Below, one piece after another: positions 50,739 through 59,592 of a DNA stretch of 64,000 nt (position 1 is its first letter; each line of letters begins with the position of its first letter). The DNA is from Tessaracoccus sp. OH4464_COT-324 (GTDB taxonomy: Bacteria > Actinomycetota > Actinomycetes > Propionibacteriales > Propionibacteriaceae): assembly GCF_003932855.1 (NCBI RefSeq), contig NZ_RQYZ01000004.1:1-64000 (forward strand). The letters are read 5' to 3'. Made by a program: the position numbers and the translations under genes. Below the pieces are notes generated by a model. The model saw only the letters and a list, made by a program, of their open reading frames with translations. It ran no database searches and was not told the origin of the DNA.

Positions 50739-53108
50739 ATGAAGTCAGCGAAACTGAGCCAGAAGGCCTATGCGGCCTTCATGTTTTTGCTGGTCAGCCT
50801 CCTGAGCGGAGTCCTGCTGGCTGGTGTCGCCGTGCCCTTTGTGGCCATGGCCAGCGGGCTGGCGAGGGAGGCCGCGAGTTCGATCGACCGGATTCCCACC
50901 GACTTCCGGCCCCCGCCGCAGTCGCAGCGCTCGCGGATCCTGATGGCCAACGACGAGGTGCTCGCCACTTTCTTCGATGAGAACCGCATCTACGTCAAGC
51001 TGCCACAGATATCGCAGCACATGCGCGACGCGCAGGTCGCCATCGAGGATCACCGCTTCTACCGGCACGGTGCGATCGACCCGGAAGGTTTCGCGCGCGC
51101 CTTCGTGCGCAACCTGGCCGGCGACACGCAGGGTGCTTCGACGCTGACTCAGCAGTACGTGAAGCTGGTTCGGCTGGAGCAGGCTAGAGCGGCCGGCGAC
51201 AAGGAGGCCGAGCGGGCCGCCGTCGAGGTCACCATCGAACGCAAGATCATTGAGGCTCGGGCTGCGTTCGCCGTCGAGGAGCGGATGTCGAAGGACGAGA
51301 TCCTTGAGGGTTACCTGAACATCGCCTACTACGGCAACGGTGCCTACGGTGTCGAGGCCGCCGCCCTGACCTACTTCGGGGTGCACGCCGCCGATCTGAC
51401 TCTCGACCAGGCGGCGCTGCTGGCCGGCATCGTGCAGAACCCGGTGGCCTATGACCCGGTGCGGCAGACGGAGCGTGCGCTCAAACGCCGCAGCCAGGTT
51501 TTGCTGCGCATGCAGGAGGAGAACTACATCACCAAGGAGCAGGCTGACGCGGCCCGCGAGGCCCCCTTCGACGTGTCCAAGGTGGCTCGAACCCCCAACG
51601 GCTGCACCACCGCCCGCTACCCGTTCCTGTGCGACTACGTGGTGCGGGCGATCGCGAAGGGCGAGGTCCCTGCGTTGGGTGACACGCCGGAGGAGCGGGT
51701 CAACCGGCTGCGCCGCGGCGGCCTGACGATCAAGACGCTGATCGACCCGGCCACCCAAGACGCGGCCGAGGCGGCTGTCGCCGAGTTGGTCGCGCCCACC
51801 GACCCGGTGATCGCCAACGCGGTCCTCCTGCAGCCCAGCTCAGGCCTGATCGTCGCGATGGCCCAGTCGCGGCCAAAGATGGGCGACCAGCCCGGCGAGA
51901 CCTGGTTCAACTACAACGTGCAGGGTGGCAAGAACGGCTGGGGCGGCGCCGAGGGCTACCAGTCGGGTTCGACGATGAAGGTCTTTGCGGCAGCGGCCGC
52001 TCTGGAGGCCGGGCTGCCCGTGAGCCATACGATCGACGCCCCCGGCAAGCTGACCGATCTGGCAGGCAAGACGATGAAGGGCTGCGGCGGCACAGATCGG
52101 ATCCCGCGAAACTACAAACCGGGCAACCTGGGCGGCAGGGGCTACGGTCCAATCAACATGGTGGAAGCCACGAAGAAGTCCGTGAACACCTACTTCCTGC
52201 GTCTCACGCACGCGATGGGCAACTGCCCAGCCGTGGAGATGGCGCTGAAGACGGGGGTCGTGCTCGCCAACGGCGAGGACATGCGAACCAGGGACTCCTT
52301 CAACGCCTCGTGGGTGCTGGGCACCAGCTACGTCACCCCGCTGTCCATGGCTGAGGGCTACGCGACGTTCGCCAACCGAGGCACGCACTGCAAGCCGCGC
52401 ATCCTGCAGTCCATCACCACCGACAGCGGAAACGAGATTCCGGTGCCGTCCGATAACTGCAAGCAGGTTGTTGACCCGGAGGTGGCCGATGGCGTCAGTC
52501 ACTTGCTGAGCGCGGTCATGGGCCCTGGCGGCACCGGCAACGTGGCTGCCATCCGCGACGGCCGCCCGCAGGCAGGCAAGACCGGCACCACCAACGGCAG
52601 CCAGGCCGTGTGGTTCGCGGGATACACCCCGGAGATGGCCGGCGTGGCCATGATCGCCGTCGACACCGCGGCCAAGGAGAATCGCCCGAAGTCCCTGGAC
52701 GGGTTCCGGCTGCAGACCGGCGAACGGCTGCAGGGCACCGGTGGCGGTGACGCGGGCCGGATCTGGCGGGCCGCGATGACTTCTTCCGTGCGCGACTTGC
52801 CGAAGACCCCGTTCACGAAGATTGGTTCCCGGGTGCAGGAGGGCAAGAAGGTCCCGGTGCCGAGCGTGGCTGGCCTGTCTTACAACCAGGCGAAAGAAGT
52901 GCTGGAAAACGCGGGCTTCAACACGCGCCACATGCAGGTCTATTCCTCGCGCGCCCCGGGCACTTTCCTGGGCATCACGCCTTCGGTGGAGGCGCCGATG
53001 CATTCAACGATCTCGCTTCGGGTTTCGGGCGGCCCACGTCCGCAGCCTAAGCCTGAGGAGCAGGCGCCCGCCAACCCGCCAGACGGCGGCTCCGAGGGCG
53101 ATAACTAG
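50739..53108 (+). CDS. Class A penicillin-binding protein (PonA2-like)
   Basis: The 789-residue bifunctional wall synthase has a short cytosolic start, a membrane helix (FMFLLVSLLSGVLLAGVAVPFV), the glycosyltransferase domain with EDHRFYRHGAIDPEGFARAF and QGASTLTQQYVKL, then the transpeptidase with SxxK in QSGSTMKVFAAAAAL, SxN in KKSVNTYFL and KTG in QAGKTGTTNGSQAVWFAGYT. A C-terminal PASTA domain (VPVPSVAGLSYNQAKEVLEN) follows, with a Pro-rich tail. Domain order and the single PASTA match actinobacterial PonA2. Its last base overlaps the start of the phosphoesterase gene. Confidence 0.95.
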   Translation: MKSAKLSQKAYAAFMFLLVSLLSGVLLAGVAVPFVAMASGLAREAASSIDRIPTDFRPPPQSQRSRILMANDEVLATFFDENRIYVKLPQISQHMRDAQVAIEDHRFYRHGAIDPEGFARAFVRNLAGDTQGASTLTQQYVKLVRLEQARAAGDKEAERAAVEVTIERKIIEARAAFAVEERMSKDEILEGYLNIAYYGNGAYGVEAAALTYFGVHAADLTLDQAALLAGIVQNPVAYDPVRQTERALKRRSQVLLRMQEENYITKEQADAAREAPFDVSKVARTPNGCTTARYPFLCDYVVRAIAKGEVPALGDTPEERVNRLRRGGLTIKTLIDPATQDAAEAAVAELVAPTDPVIANAVLLQPSSGLIVAMAQSRPKMGDQPGETWFNYNVQGGKNGWGGAEGYQSGSTMKVFAAAAALEAGLPVSHTIDAPGKLTDLAGKTMKGCGGTDRIPRNYKPGNLGGRGYGPINMVEATKKSVNTYFLRLTHAMGNCPAVEMALKTGVVLANGEDMRTRDSFNASWVLGTSYVTPLSMAEGYATFANRGTHCKPRILQSITTDSGNEIPVPSDNCKQVVDPEVADGVSHLLSAVMGPGGTGNVAAIRDGRPQAGKTGTTNGSQAVWFAGYTPEMAGVAMIAVDTAAKENRPKSLDGFRLQTGERLQGTGGGDAGRIWRAAMTSSVRDLPKTPFTKIGSRVQEGKKVPVPSVAGLSYNQAKEVLENAGFNTRHMQVYSSRAPGTFLGITPSVEAPMHSTISLRVSGGPRPQPKPEEQAPANPPDGGSEGDN

Positions 53109-54007
53109 TGCCCCGCCTGCTTGGCGCCGTCGGCGCGGTTGCCGCGCTCGGCGCGTCCTGTTTCGCCTGGGGCCTGGTTGAGGCGCACTGGTTCAAGCTG
53201 CGCCACGCTCAGCTCCCCGTGCTGCCGCCGGGCGGGCCGACGGTGCGGGTCCTGCACATCGCGGACCTGCACCTGATGCCCGGCCAGCGCGACAAGCTGC
53301 GCTTCGTCGAGTCCCTGGCGCATCTGAGCCCGGACCTGGTGATCAACACCGGGGACAACATTTCGTCCCCCGAGGCCATCGGCGCCCTGCACGACGCGCT
53401 GTCGGCTCTGTCCGATGTTCCCGGCGGGTTCGTTTTCGGCTCTAACGACTTCGTCGCCCCCCGGTTCAAAAATCCGCTCAACTATCTGCTGCACGGCCGG
53501 AGCACTCCCGACGAGCATCCGGTCGAACTGCCCACACCCGCGCTCAGGGCGATGCTCGTCTCGCACGGCTGGGCCGATCTGAACGAACAGCGCACGCTGC
53601 TGGAGGTTTGCGGCTATCGGTTCGAGTTGCGCGGCACGGGAGATGCCCACCACGACCGCGCCGACTACTCGTCGGTGGCGGGGCCACCCCGGCCGGATGC
53701 CGACGTGGCGCTGGGGGTCACGCACGCGCCCTACCTGCGGATCCTCGACGCCATGACCGCCGACGGCGTGGACGCGATCTTCGCGGGCCACACACACGGC
53801 GGCCAGGTCTGCGTGCCCGGCTACGGAGCATTGATCACGAACTGCGACATCGAGCCTGCCCGCGTCAAGGGCCCCAGCACCCACTCGTTCCGGGGTAGAA
53901 CCGCGCAGCTGCACATCTCCGCCGGGCTGGGCACCTCCCCCTACGCCCCGTACCGGTTCTTCTGCCGCCCGGAGGCCACCTTGGTGACCCTGACTAGCCG
54001 ACATTGA
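53108..54007 (+). CDS. Metallophosphoesterase
   Basis: The 299-residue calcineurin-like phosphoesterase has an N-terminal hydrophobic anchor, the metal sites VLHIADLHLMPGQ, LVINTGDN, a GNH-like position changed to FGSNDF, and the final GHTHGGQVCVPGYG. The GNHD motif variation (Ser-Asn-Asp) is common in this YkuE-like group. It starts at GTG 53108, sharing the last base of the PBP stop (TAGTG), so it is translationally coupled to the PBP gene as in mycobacteria (Rv3682/Rv3683). Perhaps a wall-lipid or nucleotide phosphodiesterase. Confidence 0.9.
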   Translation: MPRLLGAVGAVAALGASCFAWGLVEAHWFKLRHAQLPVLPPGGPTVRVLHIADLHLMPGQRDKLRFVESLAHLSPDLVINTGDNISSPEAIGALHDALSALSDVPGGFVFGSNDFVAPRFKNPLNYLLHGRSTPDEHPVELPTPALRAMLVSHGWADLNEQRTLLEVCGYRFELRGTGDAHHDRADYSSVAGPPRPDADVALGVTHAPYLRILDAMTADGVDAIFAGHTHGGQVCVPGYGALITNCDIEPARVKGPSTHSFRGRTAQLHISAGLGTSPYAPYRFFCRPEATLVTLTSRH

Positions 54008-54064
54008 GCCGATTGGCGCTGGGTCGAGGTTCTACGCTAAGCTGAGCGTCGGCTCACCGGCCAC

Positions 54065-54141
54065 CGGGGTGTGGCGCAGCTTGGTAGCGCGCGTCGTTCG
54101 GGACGACGAGGCCGCAGGTTCAAATCCTGTCACCCCGACCA
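54065..54141 (+). tRNA. tRNA-Pro (anticodon CGG)
   Basis: Full cloverleaf: acceptor CGGGGTG/CACCCCG, D stem GCGC/GCGC, anticodon stem CGTCG/CGACG with loop TTCGGGA (anticodon CGG, reading CCG), T stem GCAGG/CCTGT with TTCAAAT. Discriminator A, and CCA is encoded (54139-54141). It marks the edge of the accessory region to its right. Confidence 0.96.
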
Positions 54142-54154
54142 AAAGTGAAACGTT

Positions 54155-54184
54155 AAAACCTCCGTCCGCAGGGCGGAGGTTTTT
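54155..54184 (+). terminator. Intrinsic terminator of tRNA-Pro
   Basis: AAAACCTCCG (54155-54164) pairs with CGGAGGTTTT (54174-54183) and ends in a T-run; classic bidirectional terminator 13 bases past the tRNA. Confidence 0.88.
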
Positions 54185-54261
54185 CGTGCCTTCAGGAGTT
54201 GGGCTGGTCCAGTTCTGAAACTCCCGCTTCAGGACGGGACTGTCCTAGGTAGGATGCCTAG

Positions 54262-55242
54262 TCAGGTTGTCAGTCTCGTGATCGGTGGTTGCTTTCCGAT
54301 CGCGGAGTGGGGTCTGTAGTGATTGTAGGGGCAGACCCAGCCCGGTAGTGCGGCGAGGCGGTCTGCTTCTGCAGGGTAGAACTTCTTGAAGGCCCAGCCC
54401 TCGGCCAGCGTGCGGTGGAAACGTTCGATCTTCCCGCTGGTCTGAGGCAGATACCGCCTGGCGCGGTTGTGAGTGATACCCAGTTCGACGCAGGCGTCAC
54501 GTCAGAGGCGGGGACCGGTAGCAGCCGCCGCTATCGGTTGACCGTGATGCTGCGGGCAGCGAATCAGGCGAGCGCGCGAACGAGCACGGCGGTCGCGGTG
54601 CGGACGGTCTCGCCCGTGGGCCTCGACGTAAGCGACCAGCGAGTAGCCGTCAATGACGGTGTGCAGGTAGCACCTCTCGACCAGCAGCCGGCAGCAGACA
54701 CTCCTTGGCCGCACCCGTCCGAGCCGACATGGCTACACGGCTACGGAGGCCCCTTGCCCGCACCCGACGTAGCGCCAGCCACCACCATCGGGAATTCTGC
54801 CGAGCTCCCTCACATCCACGCGGAACAACCCGCCGGTCACGCTCGTAATGGCAGATCAGTTCGCCCGTAACACCCTCAACGTGAGTGAAGCGGCTCACAA
54901 CCGGCAACAAACCAGCACCGCCTGACCAGTGGAGCCGGCCATACCCAGCCGGTAGACCATCGCGACTGGCCCCAACCGCAGCCTGACCTCAACTCCACGA
55001 TCCTCTTCACCAGACGGGTCAGGGGTCTCGCCGAGACTGACGCAGGGGCCGCGATGACCTGCCAAACACGCCCGCCGCGTCCTGGCCACGCTAACGTCTC
55101 GACCACTTCTCCGCAGACTTACAGGACACGTCATAACGCCCAGCCACCCGGCTATTGACCAGCCCCCGCTCGACCACGACCCGGGCCAGCCCAGTCGGGT
55201 TCGTGATATCAAAACAGCCTTCGAACGGACAGTGTGAGACAC
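54262..55242 (-). pseudogene. Decayed IS481-family transposase
   Basis: The minus strand holds a full-length but frameshifted IS481 transposase. The start MSHTVRSKAVLISRTRLG (ATG 55242) leads to GRYDVSCKSAEKW (HTH), HYERDRRVVPRGCEGARQ (the RRYERERPGELVHVD region), CYLHTVIDGYSLVAYVEAHG (core strand), GKIERF...LAEGWAF in mixed frames (catalytic Glu) and the C-terminal LPGWVCPYNHYRPHSAIGKQ with PPITRLTT to TGA 54262. Many frame breaks and stops exist. A hairpin lies just upstream of the start (about 55247-55305). The adjoining gap 55306-55460 shows no further gene. Confidence 0.8.
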
Positions 55243-55460
55243 GAAGGCCTCCCCGACGGTGGCGCTGGCTTCTATACAGCCCCAACTCCACCACAGGAGG
55301 CCCTCACCTCACATGCCCACACCACACGAACCACACCAACCCGACCGGACATCACAACTAGCCCTTCCCGATCCGCACAGAGTCCGCAAGGATCTAGAGT
55401 GACGAGTTCGATCCAGCCGTTCGGAGGACCGGTTTCGGACCCCGAGTGCTGCCAACGGTT

Positions 55461-58400
55461 TCAGTCCAGATCTTGGTCCAGTTGGGCTTGTTCGTCCTCA
55501 CGGATGGCATAGCGTTCGTAGGACTCTGCAATGGCGCGCAGAATTCGCGCAGTTCGGGGCCAATGCACCTGGACCGCCAGACCCCACTGCTTGTACTGCT
55601 CAGCCAGCGTTCGCTCCTGGCTGCCGCCGTCGTATACACCACGCCAGGTGACACCGCGGCTGTTCAGTCGGCCGATCATTGCGCCGTTCTCTAGCTGGCG
55701 ACTACCGATCGACTCGATGAGTTCTCGAACTGGAACGGGTGGCCAGATTCCGTCGGCGTCAACTGGAGCGTGAGCAAAGGTTTGGCCAATCAGTTCGTCA
55801 CCGATGTCTGCTCGGTCAAGGTCGGATAGTTGCAGACGAGCCTGCCTAACCCACTCCTGCATCGTAGCTTGATCAAGTGTGCCGTCCTCTTGTCGTCCCG
55901 GGAAGCCGTGCCAGCCGTTAAGGACACGCCAAGCGTGCTCGGCTAGCTGATCCACTCTCTTGCTCTGACGGTGAGATTCGTTTGCACTCCGGAACGCGCG
56001 CTTAACGAGATCAACGAACAGGGCAGGGTTCGAGGAGAGAGCCTGGTTAAGGGCACGTGGTTCGCGGTCGTGCTGGAGGAGCCCGAAATAGTAGAACTCC
56101 AGAGATGCGAGGTCGGCGACTGGCACGTCGGCTGCGGCTAGGTAGTCCAGCAATGTCCCGACGTAGTAGCCGGTCATCTGTGATTTCCTCGCCCGCCCTA
56201 GGTCCTGGGTGATCGCCGCGCGCAAGACGGATAGGAGCAGCGCTGCGCTCGGGAGACGCTTCTTCTGGTCCACTGTCGGCTCGAAGATGCCGTGGCTCGC
56301 GATCGCAATCGCCGACCAAGCTCGTGCTCGTTCGAGGAGCGCCTCGATAGCACTGACAAGATCTTCATAGGGAACTACATCGAAAGGCGCCTCGGACCAG
56401 AAGAGCTCTTCAGCGGCTGGGAACTCGCGGAGAACCTCCCAGAACCGGCTTTCCGTCGGGACATTAAGCACCAACCTTCTCAGGGCCTCGCCCCCTAGGT
56501 TGCCCCGTTCGAGCGCTCGCCTGAGATCCGCTGGTCCATTGACAGCGAGATGGCTACGGGCCCAGGTTGTCGCGGCTTCCTGAAGCGCTGTGTTATTCGA
56601 TGACAGCCAGTCCAGCATGGTGTCGAGAGCATCAATCGGCTCATAGGTTGACAGAGTCCGGCCGACTTCTGCCGGAGCCTCGGCACGGGCCGTTAGCGCG
56701 CCGAGCTGTTCCCACGCGTCATGGCGGGCGAAGAGAAGGTCAAATGTTTCGCGCCGTTTGGCTTCCAGCGCTGTCTGGTAGCGCTCGTAGTCATTCGAGT
56801 CTGCACCCGACAGGTACGAGCGCCAATCAAAGAGATATGCGAACCGGCGGAGGTCATCAGCAGGTTGGAGAAATTCGGCTAGTTTGTGTAAGCGGACGCA
56901 TCGCTCCGCCGGCATTGCCCAGTCCGCGTCCTGAAAACGCTCGTGCCGCGCCGCGGTCTCTCGGGCCTGTTCGAACAGAGCCAGCCGAACGTCATCATCC
57001 AAGTCGCCGCGCGATGCCTCGCCCTCGAGGAACTCGATGATCCGATTCGCTTCATCCGGGCCAACCGTGGACAGTGCTTCCGCAAGCCACGGCAAGGCCG
57101 TGCGATCATCTGTGCCCCATTCGATAGCTCGGTCGACCATACTTTTCACGAAAGCAACCCATTCGTTGATCGACATCTGGTCATTTGAGGACTTCCAGAG
57201 GCGATAACGCGGCTCATGGGGTGGCGAAACCGAGGTGTTCCTGTCAGGCCACAAGGCCTTGAGTAATGCCCACCCTATCGTCTCGCTCACGGCCCGGCAG
57301 GCATCGATCGCTCCGAGTCGGGTCTCAAGATCTGCTCCGGTGTTCCGAATCCATCCGCAGAGGACGGTGGACATGCTCACGAAGGGCGTGTTACCCGAGT
57401 TCTTCGGCAGTTCGTAACGGCAAAGTCTGGCCAGGATCTGTGTTGCGCGAACGAGGTGGTCGGGCGACCAGCAGAGCCCTTCCAAGGCCCACAACAGGTG
57501 ATGCTGTTGACCCGAAGGCCACAGCGTCAGCGCGTTGTCAATGGCTTGGAACAAGCGGCCGACGGTCGGATCGCTGGTTGCAAGGTCATCCTCCAGTGCA
57601 GAAAGGAAGGTGTCCGGAGCGGCCTCGGCAAGAAGCGGAAGCACGTCAGCGATCGCTCCCCAAGTGTGGCCCTCGGAGCCGGTCGTGACCTGACGCAGCA
57701 CGTCGCGCACAACCCGTTCGGCCACTGAGGACAGGAGATTAGTGTCGCCGGGGCATGACTCGATCGATCCCGCCAGGGCGAGGCTCTCGGCGATACCGCG
57801 CCGCAGCTCAGGCGAGTAGGTTCTTCGCTCCCCCTTCGATTGGGCGACGATCTGCTCGTGCGAACTGAGGCCTTCATATGGATCCGGGTCCAGGAGAACG
57901 CTGGTTGCGATCTCCGCCCACCGCGATGCCAGTTCTGTTGACGTCAGGTTGCCAAGCTCCAGGAACGCCTCCTCCAGGGACGTGAATACGAAGACATTCC
58001 GCACGCTCCGGATCGCCGGATCTGATCCGCGACTGGCATCGGCGATGGCGCACTGTAGGTCGGCTAAGGAGATGGCAGCCAGTTCACTCAGGACTCGCAG
58101 GTCCTCGGGTTGATCGGTCCACCGACTGGCCAGCATCAGTGCGGCGAGCGTACCGGCCAACGGTGTCCGAGACCACGTTGGCTGCTGCACGCGAGGTGAG
58201 CGCGAAAGCCGTCGGACCAATGCGGGCATGCTCCGACGAGCAAGTACCGCGAGGTGATCGGCTTGGCACCAATCGACGTCGTCTGCTCTGAATGCCTCGG
58301 CCGCCTCATTCCGGCCAACCCTCGGCAGTCGGATGTCGACACTGCGGCGCATGGCAGAGTCACTATCGACGATAGATACGACATGCCTACCACTAGCGAG

Positions 58401-59438
58401 GGCGCGGGCTACATCTGCATTGTCGAATTCGGGCACCAAGATCCCAGGCCCTGGGAGTGTCACTATTCGGTCCCAGACGTCTGCCGAGCGGACGATTGTG
58501 ACGGCGCCGGGTTCGCTCGACTCATCGTCGTCTGGTGTGAGGCACGCGTGCAGGAACCCTAAGGCGTCGTTGATCCACTCGGTCTGGATCGACGTAATTC
58601 TCGGCTCGCCACTAAGCAGAGAGCGTAGTTGCTGCGTCTCCTTAGTTCTCCCTGCGACGAAAAGATTCAGCGGAAGAGCCGGTTCGGTTGCAGCGGAGAA
58701 GCGGTCCCACCATGTCTCCAGGGTCAGCGCGTCCCGAGGCCGAAGACCGAGAGTTTCCGAGATCCACAGGTGTGCGGCGGGCGCAACCTGCAGCCAAGCT
58801 TCGAGGTCATCCGCATCAAGAACGAGGACATCCCTGAAGAATTTCTCGGCTCGTCGCTCGGCGGCCCACGAGTCTTTGCCCTGCCATCGACGGACTGTCA
58901 CGAAGACGAAGGTGACATCTTGCGATGCCTCGCCCTTTCTTCCGTCGTAGTCCTTGGTGGCTTTGCCCTTGGAATCCTTGTCGGTGCCGAGCTCGAACCA
59001 GATTTGTCCGGCGGGCAGCAAGAGCGTTTGCCTCTCAAGGGTCGCGACCCCGTCCTTGCCGGCCAGAGCAACTCCGTCACCTGTCCGAAACGAGATCTGG
59101 CCAGCACCGGGAGTCTCGAACAACAGCCTACGCACCAACTCTGGAAGCCGATCCTGAGCTTCTCGAGCGTTGATCTGTGGCCACAGCGCGAGCCGGCTCG
59201 CAGTCGCATACTCGGGACTGGCGGTTCGTCGTTCGGCAGACAGGCTCACGGCCGGCGCTCCGCGCTGCGCTTTGAGACGCTCCACGTCGCTCGCACGGAA
59301 CCTGTAAAACGACGTCCCCGGCAACCGCGCATCCGGTAGTAATCCTTTCTTTGCATACGCCCGCACGGTGTTCTCGTGCACGGCCAGTCGCCTGGCTGTC
59401 TCACGCACACTCAGGAACTCAGAAGCAGCATCATCCAT
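55461..59438 (-). CDS. Giant HTH - nuclease-like - degenerate STAND-like protein (putative defence protein)
   Basis: This 1325-residue protein has four visible parts. Residues 6-58 are an excisionase/MerR-type HTH (FLSVRETARRLAVHENTVRA then FYRFRASDVERLKAQR). Residues 85-225 look like a restriction-endonuclease-like domain: GDGVALAGKDGVATLE, LLPAGQIWFELGTDKD, then TFVFVTVRRWQGKDSWAAE and DADDLEAWL; candidate catalytic residues are Asp129 and Glu149. At about 259-300 a STAND/NACHT entry motif FVAGRTKETQQLRSLLSG occurs, but where Walker A should be I read RITSIQTEWINDALGFLHAC, without a P-loop. From about 430 to the end it is a long helical-repeat region (ARM/TPR-like sensor). I chose ATG 59438 because the HTH begins there; 36 further in-frame residues upstream are atypical. 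Base composition is less GC-rich than the neighbours. Function is inference. Confidence 0.55.
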   Translation of the reverse strand: MDDAASEFLSVRETARRLAVHENTVRAYAKKGLLPDARLPGTSFYRFRASDVERLKAQRGAPAVSLSAERRTASPEYATASRLALWPQINAREAQDRLPELVRRLLFETPGAGQISFRTGDGVALAGKDGVATLERQTLLLPAGQIWFELGTDKDSKGKATKDYDGRKGEASQDVTFVFVTVRRWQGKDSWAAERRAEKFFRDVLVLDADDLEAWLQVAPAAHLWISETLGLRPRDALTLETWWDRFSAATEPALPLNLFVAGRTKETQQLRSLLSGEPRITSIQTEWINDALGFLHACLTPDDDESSEPGAVTIVRSADVWDRIVTLPGPGILVPEFDNADVARALASGRHVVSIVDSDSAMRRSVDIRLPRVGRNEAAEAFRADDVDWCQADHLAVLARRSMPALVRRLSRSPRVQQPTWSRTPLAGTLAALMLASRWTDQPEDLRVLSELAAISLADLQCAIADASRGSDPAIRSVRNVFVFTSLEEAFLELGNLTSTELASRWAEIATSVLLDPDPYEGLSSHEQIVAQSKGERRTYSPELRRGIAESLALAGSIESCPGDTNLLSSVAERVVRDVLRQVTTGSEGHTWGAIADVLPLLAEAAPDTFLSALEDDLATSDPTVGRLFQAIDNALTLWPSGQQHHLLWALEGLCWSPDHLVRATQILARLCRYELPKNSGNTPFVSMSTVLCGWIRNTGADLETRLGAIDACRAVSETIGWALLKALWPDRNTSVSPPHEPRYRLWKSSNDQMSINEWVAFVKSMVDRAIEWGTDDRTALPWLAEALSTVGPDEANRIIEFLEGEASRGDLDDDVRLALFEQARETAARHERFQDADWAMPAERCVRLHKLAEFLQPADDLRRFAYLFDWRSYLSGADSNDYERYQTALEAKRRETFDLLFARHDAWEQLGALTARAEAPAEVGRTLSTYEPIDALDTMLDWLSSNNTALQEAATTWARSHLAVNGPADLRRALERGNLGGEALRRLVLNVPTESRFWEVLREFPAAEELFWSEAPFDVVPYEDLVSAIEALLERARAWSAIAIASHGIFEPTVDQKKRLPSAALLLSVLRAAITQDLGRARKSQMTGYYVGTLLDYLAAADVPVADLASLEFYYFGLLQHDREPRALNQALSSNPALFVDLVKRAFRSANESHRQSKRVDQLAEHAWRVLNGWHGFPGRQEDGTLDQATMQEWVRQARLQLSDLDRADIGDELIGQTFAHAPVDADGIWPPVPVRELIESIGSRQLENGAMIGRLNSRGVTWRGVYDGGSQERTLAEQYKQWGLAVQVHWPRTARILRAIAESYERYAIREDEQAQLDQDLD

Positions 59439-59520
59439 ACCAACAGCATACCTGATTGTAGACTTTGTGCACTTGAAGGCGACGGGCTTGGTGTAGAAAA
59501 GCAGAGGCTGAGGAGCAGAC

Positions 59521-59577
59521 ATGGATCCGGTGAGCGACGCGATCAACCCGCTGTGCTGTGCTGCTGATGTCGGTTGA
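59521..59577 (+). pseudogene. Leader of a lost ArsR-type regulator gene
   Basis: After a strong site GAGGAG (59508-59513) an ATG opens MDPVSDAINPLCCAADVG and then stops. The pattern M..V...I.PLCCA is typical of the N-terminus of some metal-sensing ArsR regulators, where the Cys pair helps bind metal. The HTH that should follow is missing; the next 15 bases run into the end of the aph gene on the other strand. Probably a truncated gene left by a deletion. Confidence 0.35.
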
Positions 59578-59592
59578 GGTCAAGCAGCTTGA

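Noticed and set aside
53108-54004. Near full-length antisense frame opposite the phosphoesterase
   Set aside because: It mirrors the real gene almost base for base, with no motif; the sense frame has all metallophosphoesterase motifs.
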